IMG/VR virus record: IMGVR_UViG_3300025634_000007
Location: 1 to 33,742 of that record
From: a virus
Direction: 5' to 3' (one strand)
Length of the DNA: 33,742 nucleotides
How positions within the stretch are numbered: the stretch's first letter is position 1; every line of letters begins with the position of its first letter. This document shows, piece by piece, positions 14,974 to 21,737 of the stretch. A program made the translations under genes and the position numbers. The notes beneath the pieces were generated by a model, which made no database searches, was not told the DNA's origin, and saw only the letters and a program-made list of their open reading frames with translations.

Positions 14974-15519
14974 CTAGCTGGTGCCGTACGTGGTGAGGCC
15001 GGACTGCACGGTGCCCGGGTAGTTCCCGCCGGGAGTGTCCATGCTGCCGCCGTCCGGGGCGCCTGGGACCGGGCCGCCCTCGTCGCCGCCGTACTGCGGG
15101 ATGCCGTCCTGCATCGTGCCCGGGTACTCGCCGGTGTGGCCCTGGATCGGGTTCTCCATGTTCGCGCCAGGGTCGATGTCCGAGGACTCGTAGTCGGGGA
15201 AACCCGAGGTCACGTTCATCGCAGGGGCGCCGGCCGGGGACATCAGGATCGCCTCGGACTCCTGCTGCCGGGGGCTGTCCCGGTCGGGGATGCCCGCGCC
15301 GGGCCCCGAGCCTTCCCCGCCGCCGGACAGGTCCATCGCCGCCGTCAGCGCCGCCTCGATCCCGCCGATGTCCTGCGGCGCGCTGATGTCGTACGGCGCG
15401 GTGCCCTGGCCGTCCGGGGTGACGCCCGAGTACCCGGCGGCGTCGCCCGGGCTGTCGGCGGGGGTGACCGGGTCCGGTGCGCCCTGCGGGTCAAGGCCCT
15501 GGAAAAACTCAGACATCAT
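14974..15519 (-). CDS. Gly/Pro/Asp-rich disordered protein with YPGT repeats
   Basis: This 181-residue protein begins at ATG 15519 (a second ATG follows directly) after GAGGAGAG. The N-terminus MSEFFQGLDPQG has some helical character; the rest is acidic and low in hydrophobics. Two related units near the C-terminus, EYPGTMQDGIPQYGG and NYPGTVQSGLTTYG, show internal duplication. The start overlaps the upstream membrane protein stop. It resembles the 180-residue protein at 15756 in composition and phrases such as SGP-DP. The function is unknown. Confidence 0.7.
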   Translation of the reverse strand: MMSEFFQGLDPQGAPDPVTPADSPGDAAGYSGVTPDGQGTAPYDISAPQDIGGIEAALTAAMDLSGGGEGSGPGAGIPDRDSPRQQESEAILMSPAGAPAMNVTSGFPDYESSDIDPGANMENPIQGHTGEYPGTMQDGIPQYGGDEGGPVPGAPDGGSMDTPGGNYPGTVQSGLTTYGTS

Positions 15520-15755
15520 CTCTCCTCTGGAGGGGGCATCTGCGCCATCCGCCGGTGCCGCATGCAGGACCGGAACCCCGTGGCGGGGGTCCGGTGGCCG
15601 GCTATCCGCCAGCAGCCCTTCTCATGACAATTCAGCCAGTGCCATATCACGGCCACGATCGCGAGCTCGCCCAAATCGGAACCGAACCCGGACCACGCGA
15701 GATACCAGCCGCCGGAGGCGTCATCGAGGCCCAGGACGTGCGCCAGCCAGTGCAC
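15516..15755 (-). CDS. Small membrane protein with Cys/His C-terminal part
   Basis: This is a 79-residue protein with ATG 15755. After MHWLAHVLGLDDASG there is one predicted membrane segment (ELAIVAVIWHWL), then NCHEKGCWRIAGHR and a basic tail with CMRHRRM. Similar small proteins recur in actinophage genomes with unknown roles. The Cys/His pattern after the membrane segment may bind zinc on one membrane face. Stop and start overlap with the downstream gene (ATGATG). Confidence 0.7.
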   Translation of the reverse strand: MHWLAHVLGLDDASGGWYLAWSGFGSDLGELAIVAVIWHWLNCHEKGCWRIAGHRTPATGFRSCMRHRRMAQMPPPEER

Positions 15756-16298
15756 TCAGGCCGGCTCGTTACCGGTGCTGATGAACGTCTCCGGTGCGCC
15801 GCCGCGCGGCGGGTCGTAAAACTGGCCCGAGGGATCGGTGCCGCCCTTGAGGCCGCCGACCGCGCCGGGGTCGAGCGGCGACGGCGGGAATGTCATCAGG
15901 TCCCCGATGGTGGACCCGGCGCCGTTGTCACCCTGGAACTCCTGCCAGCGGCCCGTCGCATTCGCGACCGCCCCGGCCACCGTGCCGGACACGTCGTCGC
16001 GGCCGCCCGCGTCCGGGTCACCCATCGCGTCGATCGGCGACAGCGGGCCCGCGTAGTACGGCGCGTCGGCGGTCCCGGCGGCGATGTCATGCGCTGCGGG
16101 AGACTCGGTCGTGCCCAGGCCTACGACCCCGGACATGATGTCCGCGGCCGGGTCCGACAGAGGGCCCATCTCCGCGGCGTAGTCCGGCGGCTCGGGGGAC
16201 AGGTCAGCGCCCGCGTACGGCACAGGTGCCGGGCCGGAGTTCGGCGCCGCGGGCATCTGCAGGCCCGGGTCACCGGGCGAACCGTGGATGTCAGCCAT
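15756..16298 (-). CDS. Acidic Pro/Gly-rich virion-operon protein
   Basis: This 180-residue protein starts at ATG 16298, overlapping the upstream stop (TGATG), with GGCGAGGCAG as ribosome site. The open frame extends further upstream but overlaps a better gene there. The sequence is rich in Pro, Gly, Asp and Ala (MADIHGSPGDPGLQMPA, DPDAGGRDDVSGTVAGAV), with a C-terminal PSGQFYDPPRGGAPETF. It is probably flexible. It is similar in style to the 14974 protein. The function is unknown. Confidence 0.65.
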   Translation of the reverse strand: MADIHGSPGDPGLQMPAAPNSGPAPVPYAGADLSPEPPDYAAEMGPLSDPAADIMSGVVGLGTTESPAAHDIAAGTADAPYYAGPLSPIDAMGDPDAGGRDDVSGTVAGAVANATGRWQEFQGDNGAGSTIGDLMTFPPSPLDPGAVGGLKGGTDPSGQFYDPPRGGAPETFISTGNEPA

Positions 16299-16639
16299 CA
16301 CTGCCTCGCCTGGACGAAGATCTTGGTACGGGTCGCGTCCGCCGTGGTCTGCACGATGCGGAACCGGACGTACGGGGTCAGGACCGCGACGAGCAGCCCG
16401 GTCGTGAGCTGCGAGGCCCCGGCAAGCGCGGCGTAGGTCACGTCGGTGTCGAGCGTCGCGCCGTCGAAGCTGCCCTCGATCGTCGGCGTGGTCGTCCCCG
16501 TCGAGTTGGTGAACACCCACGCCAGCAGCATGTTCGTGAAGCCGGTCGTGTCATACCACCCCGACACGATCGGCGACAGCGCCAGCGTCGCCGGGGTCAC
16601 GTACTCGAAGAGCCGGTTGCCCGGCAGCGTCCACGCCAT
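16298..16639 (-). CDS. Beta-sandwich virion protein (putative decoration/minor structural)
   Basis: This 113-residue protein is predicted all-beta: MAWTLPGNRLFEYV, SGWYDTTGFTNMLLAWVF, TIEGSFDGATLD and YVRFRIVQTTADATRTKIFV. The alternation resembles galactose-binding-like or other surface domains of phages. It sits in a run of small genes downstream of the capsid gene, where decoration proteins often occur. The role is inferred from fold pattern and position only. Confidence 0.65.
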   Translation of the reverse strand: MAWTLPGNRLFEYVTPATLALSPIVSGWYDTTGFTNMLLAWVFTNSTGTTTPTIEGSFDGATLDTDVTYAALAGASQLTTGLLVAVLTPYVRFRIVQTTADATRTKIFVQARQ

Positions 16640-16921
16640 CTACGCCGACTTCCCCGCGGTCTTCGGGGGAGCCTTCGCCGGCGCGGTCTTCACCGGCTCC
16701 TGCGGCGGCTCAGCCTTCGCCGGCTCGCTTTTGGGCTCCTCCGGCTCATCCTCGCCGCCCAGGTCCAGCGGCCGGAACAGCGTCCCGGACCCGTCCCGGT
16801 CCCGCTTCACCAGCGGATGCCCGAACGACAGCACCTGGCCCTTGGTGATCAGGTGGTCGCTGCCGTCCTCCATCGTCGCCACGAACGTGTCCGTCGCCTG
16901 CATCGGCGGCTGCTGTGCCAT
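16640..16921 (-). CDS. Small conserved phage protein with Pro/Lys/Glu tail
   Basis: This is a 93-residue protein. The second of two adjacent ATGs (16921) is preferred because AGGAGG lies only two bases before the first. The N-terminal ~55 residues (TDTFVATMEDGSDHLITKGQ, GHPLVKRDRDGSGTLFRPLD) form a small beta domain common near actinophage head genes. The tail is Pro/Glu/Lys-rich and likely disordered. It may be a head-neck accessory protein; the function is unknown. Confidence 0.7.
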   Translation of the reverse strand: MAQQPPMQATDTFVATMEDGSDHLITKGQVLSFGHPLVKRDRDGSGTLFRPLDLGGEDEPEEPKSEPAKAEPPQEPVKTAPAKAPPKTAGKSA

Positions 16922-16930
16922 CATGCCCTC

Positions 16931-17470
16931 CTAGAATTCCGGGCCCGCCGTGTGGACCGCCAGGTACTGCAGCATGCCCGGGCTCACGTGGCCCTGGCCC
17001 GCCACCGGCGCGGTCACGCTGAACGCGGACGGGTTCGCCGCCACCGCCGGGTGCGCCGAGTCCCGCAGCGCGCCCGCCATCGTCAGGATCGAGCTGATCT
17101 CCGCGCCCGAGACGGCCGGCGGCGTCGCCGCGGTGCCCGCGGTGCCCGTGTCGGTGTAGGCCACCACCGCGCCGAGCGTCGCGACCAGCACGTTCTCTGT
17201 GGCCGTCACCGTGCCGCGGTACACCTTCACCGCGGTCGTGCCGGCCGGGAGCGCCGCCCACGTCAGGCTCGCGGTCCCGTTCAGCGCCACCGAGCATGTC
17301 GCCTCGTTGCTCGCGGTCGTCTCGCCGCGGCCGTTCAGGCCGGTGATCTTCCAGAAGTAGGCAGCCGCCGCGAACGAGCCGCCGCCCACGTTCGGCGACG
17401 CGGCCAGCGTCGACGGGGGCGCCAGGATCGTCGCGAGGACGAAACTGTCCGTGCAGTACCTGGCAGTCAT
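16931..17470 (-). CDS. Structural protein with fibronectin III-like domain
   Basis: This 179-residue protein begins at ATG 17470, two bases after the HNH stop. Residues ~30-105 form an FnIII/Ig-like unit (AYFWKITGLNGRGETTASNE, AVKVYRGTVTATENVLVATL, VAYTDTG). The remainder is helical then beta. FnIII-like domains are frequent on phage surfaces and may aid weak binding to carbohydrates. As the first gene after the capsid/HNH block, it may be a capsid-surface or neck protein. Confidence 0.7.
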   Translation of the reverse strand: MTARYCTDSFVLATILAPPSTLAASPNVGGGSFAAAAYFWKITGLNGRGETTASNEATCSVALNGTASLTWAALPAGTTAVKVYRGTVTATENVLVATLGAVVAYTDTGTAGTAATPPAVSGAEISSILTMAGALRDSAHPAVAANPSAFSVTAPVAGQGHVSPGMLQYLAVHTAGPEF

Positions 17471-17472
17471 CG

Positions 17473-18141
17473 TCAGCCTGCTTTCCCGGCCAGCATGTCC
17501 AGCATGGCAGCCGCGTGATACTCCGCGATGTACTCCATCAGGTCCTGCACCCGCTGGCCGGTCGGCTGCACCACAAGCCACAGCTCCAGGTTCTCCGGGT
17601 ACCGGTTATCTGACTTGATGCCGTTCTTGTGGTGGACATTCTCGATGCCCGCCAGGCGCCGGCCAAGGGCTTGCTCCATAACGAGCACGTGCTCGAGGAC
17701 CCGGCGGCCATCTGGCAGCGTGCGCCGGACGTATCCCTCTTTCGTCGGCTTGACGACGCCTCTGACCCGTATCGGCTGCGCCGGGCCTACCTCGCCTGTG
17801 CGGCGCAGTCTCTCGCCGTGGAGGTGGCAGTAGGCCGCGCCCTTGCGGCGGCGGTCGCAGCCTTCAACCGCGCAGGACTGCTGCGGGGCTGGCGTGCGCC
17901 CCGGCCGCATCCGGCCTGCCGGGCCTGGTTCGCCGGTGGCCCGGATCCGGGATCTGTGCATGGCGCAGTAGCCGCGCGACTCGGTGACTTTCTCGCAGCC
18001 CTCAACCGAGCATTGAGACTTAGGCTGCCATTCGCGGGCTTCGAGCGTTCCCGCCCGGCGCAGCCGGGTGTAGTGCATGCGGCAGAGACCGCGAGCCACT
18101 ACGACCCGGCTGCACCCTTCGACACTGCATATCTCGTTCAT
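17473..18141 (-). CDS. HNH homing endonuclease with three zinc-finger modules, next to the intron-bearing capsid gene
   Basis: This is a 222-residue protein with ATG 18141. Three N-terminal modules of the type C-x4-C-x9/10-C-x2-H lie near residues 5-24, 44-63 and 90-109 (CSVEGCSRVVVARGLCRMH is the first). A linker with GYVRRTLPDGRRVLEHVLVM precedes the HNH_3-type core ENVHHKNGIKSDNRYPENLE near residues 166-187. The gene lies 45 bases after the 3' exon of the capsid gene and outside the intron. Free-standing nucleases can mobilise a nearby intron that lacks its own ORF (collaborative homing), which fits here. Activity and target are inferred. Confidence 0.9.
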   Translation of the reverse strand: MNEICSVEGCSRVVVARGLCRMHYTRLRRAGTLEAREWQPKSQCSVEGCEKVTESRGYCAMHRSRIRATGEPGPAGRMRPGRTPAPQQSCAVEGCDRRRKGAAYCHLHGERLRRTGEVGPAQPIRVRGVVKPTKEGYVRRTLPDGRRVLEHVLVMEQALGRRLAGIENVHHKNGIKSDNRYPENLELWLVVQPTGQRVQDLMEYIAEYHAAAMLDMLAGKAG

Positions 18142-18153
18142 ACCCCGAACTTA

Positions 18154-18167
18154 CCAGAATATGAACC
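18154..18167. repeat. Second copy of the intron 3' splice-junction sequence
   Basis: CCAGAATATGAACC here differs at one base from CCAGAACATGAACC at 18244-18257, which spans the predicted 3' splice junction. The copy lies in the gap between the capsid gene stop and the HNH start. Confidence 0.6.
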
Positions 18168-18186
18168 CGATAATGCGGTTTTCTGG

Positions 18187-19902
18187 TCAGGCGCCCTTCA
18201 TTACGCGGAAAGCGTTGGGAACGGCGACCTGGCTGGATGTCCTCCAGAACATGAACCACGGATTGTTACTCACTCATCACGGTAAGTGAGGCCAGGTCAT
18301 TTCTGCCTGGCTCTGCATCTTTGCCATCGATGCAGACCGGACTATATCTTCAGCTCCAGCCCTGCTCAGCTATGCCGGCTTCACAGGTCTATCGGAGTTG
18401 CCTCGCGTGTAGTCTCTACGGACTCCCCGGCACGGGTTGCCTCGGTATTCCCCTTGGATTGGCGGGGTTCACCGATACAGCGTGGTTTTCACTGACAGAT
18501 CGCTCTGTCAGGCGGCCAGTTCGAATTGACCGGCCTGCCCTCCGGGCAGGATGCCACCCGTCTGCTTGACGAGCGGCTCATAGATGAGCGAAACGCCCAC
18601 TCGGTCAACCACTATGAATTGCCCGAAGTCGCCCATGACGGTTTCGAGGGCGCCGCTGGTGGTGACGCCGCCCATCGTGGTCGACTCGTAGATCGGCGCG
18701 CCGAGCAGCGTCTCCGGCTGCCCCTTGCCGAGGTTGGTCCAGAACGACGCGCCGCCGGCGGTGTCGAGCTGCCGGAACTTGTTGATGATCGCCACGTTGG
18801 CGACCCATGCGCAGCCGGGAGCGTTCCGGAACCGCGGCGGGAGCGCGCCCTGGACGGCGTAGATGTCGCCGACCGCGACGACCAGCGTGGTCGCCGTGGT
18901 GATGACCGTGGTGGCGCCGGTGATGACGCCCTGCGGGACGCCGCCCGATCCGGCGCCGGTAGCGAACGCGGCCTCTTCCAGCCGGTCCTTGGCGTCCGCG
19001 AGGAGCCGGGGGAGCTGCTGGCCGAAGTCGGTGTCCTCCAGGACTTCGTACGAGCCGAACACCCAGGCCGCGGCCTTCTGCGGGGTGATCTGGACGTTCC
19101 CCACGGTCGGCGTGTTGTCGGTGGTGATCGTGCCTTCAGTGAGCCACGCCGCGTTCACGCCCGCCGACGTGACGCCGTTCCACGTGTTGCTGGTGGTCTG
19201 CTTGACGTTGCTGATCCGCCGCCACGGGTTCGCCGACCCCGTGTTCGTCAGGATTATGGTCGGGTCGAGAACAAAAGGCAGGAGGTACCCGCCGTTCGCG
19301 AGGGTCAGGCTCAGCGCGGCGCGCTGGGCGTTGCCCTGCGGGTCCTCCATGTAGGCGCGGAACGCCTCCTGGTACTCCTCGGACCCGGTGGTCAGCATGT
19401 GCTCGGCGACGCCGCGGCCGAGGGTGCCGGGATTCTCCTGCACCATCCGGGTCGCGTTCTCCGCGAAGTCGCTGGCGAGGTTGCCGCGCTTGACTTCCAT
19501 CTCGATCGCGTCGAACGCCCGGCCGCGGAGCTCGTTCGTGCGGACAGTGTGGTGGCGTACCGCGTCGAGGTCCTCGTACGGGTTGCGGTACCGGCTGCCG
19601 ATCAGGTCCGGGTTGCCGCCGCGGTAGGGGCTGTCCCGCCTGCCGTCGCCCGCGTTCTGGTTGATGGTGCCGTCGGGCCGCTCGAGGTTGCCCTCGTCGT
19701 CGGCGGCGCGGGTGATGCCGCGGATCCGCTCCATCCGCTCGATGAGCGGCTTGGACTTGGCGTCCAGTTCCTCCCAGCGGGTCAGGAGGCTGTCGCGGTA
19801 GTCGCCGTCGGCCTCCTCGGTGATCTCCTCGGAGTTCTCCATCCGCTGGAGCTCGATCTTGATCCTCGCCTGTTCGTCGAGGTATTCCTGCAGCGTGGCC
19901 AT
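18187..19902 (-). CDS. Major capsid protein (HK97 fold), gene split by a group I intron
   Basis: The gene is read as exon 1 (19902-18529, 458 codons) joined to exon 2 (18255-18187, 22 codons plus stop), giving 480 residues. Residues ~1-125 are the charged helical delta domain (MATLQEYLDEQARIKIELQ), which the prohead protease should remove. The HK97 body follows (GGYLLPFVLDPTIIL, WVFGSYEVLEDTDFGQQLPR, FGQFIVVDRVGVSLIYEP). Without splicing, the frame stops after GGQAGQFELAA and lacks the usual last strand. Splicing gives GGQAG then FMFWRTSSQVAVPNAFRV, the typical HK97 ending with WRT and P-N-A-F-R. Exon phase is preserved. Exact junctions are predicted. Confidence 0.88.
18256..18528 (-). ncRNA. 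Group I self-splicing intron in the capsid gene (273 nt, IA-like)
   Basis: Read on the minus strand, the core elements appear in order. P1 pairs exon CGGU plus intron CA with UGGCCG (18518-18513), with a U-G wobble at the splice site. P2 is CTGACAG/CTGTCAG (18511-18505, 18498-18492). P3 is TATCGG/CCGATA (18477-18472, 18395-18390). P4 is CCCCG/CGGGG (18467-18463, 18429-18425). P7 is GACTA/TAGTC (18414-18410, 18344-18340), within the classic S element AAGATATAGTCC (18350-18339). A GAG-GCAA-CUC hairpin between P7 and P3 resembles P7.1 of subgroup IA. Three hairpins follow (P9 series: 18336-18312, 18311-18291, 18290-18269). The intron ends in G. It has no ORF. Confidence 0.87.
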
Positions 19903-19923
19903 GCGCCACGTCCTTTCGGCTGG

Positions 19924-21246
19924 TTACCAGGCCAGCCCGAGCCGTTCCCGCGCCTCCTTGCTGCGGAGGGCGTACAGCGCGTGCTGGTGATACCGGGCCG
20001 AGTGCTCGTCACCGTCTGCACGGCTGAGCGGGTCGCCGGCGGCGGGTTCCTCGTCTTGGGGAAGTGCCTCATCAAGCTCGTCCGGGTCCGGGCCGGAGCC
20101 GGGAGTGGACATGCGGACGCCGAGGATCTCGGCGCCCGAGTACGCGGGCCACAGGACCGGGCCGTAGTCACGCAGGCCCAGCTCGGTGCGGCGGACGGTG
20201 CGCAGCTGCCCGGCGCTGTCGCGCCGGTGCTGGTCGCCGCGGCGCAGCTGCGGGTCCGAGCGCATGATCGGGCCGACGAACGACTGGGCGGTGATCGACC
20301 CGTTGCGGATGTTCTCCAGCACCTCATCGGCGAGCGGCGTCTCGGAGTACCGGGTGCGGGTCAGCACGCCGCGGGCTTCGGCGGCGATGTGGACCGGGAC
20401 GCCGATCGGCATCGAGAACCGGTCGGAAGGGGCGCCGGACAGGTCCCGGCCGTGGTTCCACAGAACTTTCACCGAGGACGGGAAGCCGCCGCGGGCCCGG
20501 GACGCGTGGTCGATCGCCCGGTTGAACGCGCTGGGCTCGATGACCTCGATGTAGTGGCCTTCGTGGTCGTGGATCTCGGCTTCCTGCCCGAACACCGCCG
20601 CGTACGCCTCGACGACGCGGCCGTCGCCGCCCTGCTCGGAGCGGATGATGTGGATGTCCTCGAGCGAGTAGATCCGCATGAACTCCGCGCGGGACGCGCC
20701 GTTGCTGGCGCCGCTGCTGCTGTCATCGCTCACCTGGACTCCGAACTTCTTGGCCGCGGCCTTGATCGCGGGCATGGCCTTGTCTGCGAACGGTGACTTC
20801 GAGGCCTGCGCCAGCGCGTTGCGGACGTGCGCGGCGTCCTGGATAGGGAAATGCCGCAGCGACCGGGGGATTGTGCGGCCCGACCCGTCCTTGGTGCCGC
20901 CGCTTTCGATGTACGCGAACGCGGAGTCGGGCAGGTCGTTGATGTCTGCGGTCGCCATCTGGGCCCGCTGCGTCGTCGTCACCGATGACCTCCCGGTCGC
21001 CTTCTTGATCTCCGCCGCGTGGGTCGCCGGCCAGATGCCGAGCGCGTCGTGGTGCGCCTGCGCGCAATATCCGTGCGCGTCGTCGAGGAACTTCGACAGA
21101 TGCAGCACGCACCTGTCGTAATCGCCTGGCTGGCCCCAGCGGATTTTCGCCGCGCCGTCGCCGTGAACCCAGTACTCGTGCAGCCGCTCAGTATCGGCCG
21201 GGTGGGCAGTCTGGCCGCCGAGACGGACCGCGCCGTACTCGTCCAT
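19924..21246 (-). CDS. Prohead maturation protease (HK97/U35 family) with N-terminal accessory domains
   Basis: This is a 440-residue protein with ATG 21246, overlapping the upstream stop (TGATG). Residues ~20-85 form a region with YDRCVLHLSKFLDDAHGYC seen in some actinophage proteases. Residues ~103-170 contain a second accessory domain (LPDSAFAYIESGGTKDGSG, RHFPIQDAAHVRNALAQ). The protease begins near residue 190 and shows H265 in VLWNHGRD and S322 in GSITAQSFVG, the expected catalytic pair of U35 proteases. It should cleave the capsid delta domain during maturation. An internal ATG at residue 190 could give a shorter form. Confidence 0.88.
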   Translation of the reverse strand: MDEYGAVRLGGQTAHPADTERLHEYWVHGDGAAKIRWGQPGDYDRCVLHLSKFLDDAHGYCAQAHHDALGIWPATHAAEIKKATGRSSVTTTQRAQMATADINDLPDSAFAYIESGGTKDGSGRTIPRSLRHFPIQDAAHVRNALAQASKSPFADKAMPAIKAAAKKFGVQVSDDSSSGASNGASRAEFMRIYSLEDIHIIRSEQGGDGRVVEAYAAVFGQEAEIHDHEGHYIEVIEPSAFNRAIDHASRARGGFPSSVKVLWNHGRDLSGAPSDRFSMPIGVPVHIAAEARGVLTRTRYSETPLADEVLENIRNGSITAQSFVGPIMRSDPQLRRGDQHRRDSAGQLRTVRRTELGLRDYGPVLWPAYSGAEILGVRMSTPGSGPDPDELDEALPQDEEPAAGDPLSRADGDEHSARYHQHALYALRSKEARERLGLAW

Positions 21247-21737
21247 CAGAGCTTCGCTGCCTGCGCGTCGAGTGCCGCGGCCTGCGTCAGCAGCGTGTGG
21301 ATCTGATGCTGCAGGTGGGCGACGTGCGCCGCGTGATGCGACGGCTTCTTTTTCGCCGTCGCCGTCTTCTTGGCGGGCGTCTTGGCCGGCGCTTTGGCGG
21401 CCGCCTTCGCGGCCGCGGTCGCCTTCTTGACTGACGCCAAGGCCGCGTGCTGCTTCTGCGAGGCGGCCAGCTCGGCCTTCAGCGTGGCCGCCTGCGCGCG
21501 GTCGGCTTTGGCCTGGGCGAGCAGCTGCGCCTTGCGGGCCGCGTTCGCGGCGGCGGCGCCGCTGGCCGCGCTCTTGCCCTTGGCCGGGGCGCTCGTCTTG
21601 CTGCTGCCGCCGCTGGCGGTGCCGAACTGGCCGCCCGTCGATGACCCGGCCGCGACGTGGGTCATGTTGTAGCGGGACACATCGGCCGCGCCGGACGCCC
21701 ACGCCCGCGCCCAGGCGGCCGTCCAGGTGTCAGGCAC
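21246..21737 (-). CDS. Lys/Ala-rich protein with GGQF motif and His-periodic tail, between portal and protease
   Basis: This is a 163-residue protein. GTG 21737 overlaps the portal stop and is the likeliest start; ATG in NMTHVAAG (near 21665) is an alternative. THVAAGSSTGGQF is a short motif often seen in phage head-operon proteins. Long Ala-rich helices follow (KADRAQAATLKAELAASQKQ), then an H1-like Lys/Ala/Pro tract (KAPAKTPAKKTATAKKK) and the His-spaced SHHAAHVAHLQHQIH. The same pair of motifs occurs in the papain-like protein at 6990. A scaffolding role is possible, since such genes often sit between portal and protease. Confidence 0.65.
   Translation of the reverse strand: MPDTWTAAWARAWASGAADVSRYNMTHVAAGSSTGGQFGTASGGSSKTSAPAKGKSAASGAAAANAARKAQLLAQAKADRAQAATLKAELAASQKQHAALASVKKATAAAKAAAKAPAKTPAKKTATAKKKPSHHAAHVAHLQHQIHTLLTQAAALDAQAAKL

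Noticed and set aside
18508-18528. Capsid gene ending at TGA 18508 as an unspliced 464-residue protein
   Set aside because: That end lacks the conserved final HK97 strand, which is found in phase beyond the intron core.
18526-20796. 756-codon open frame on the plus strand
   Set aside because: It is a shadow of capsid exon 1 and the prohead protease; composition is dominated by RR, DR and VG pairs and nothing is recognisable.
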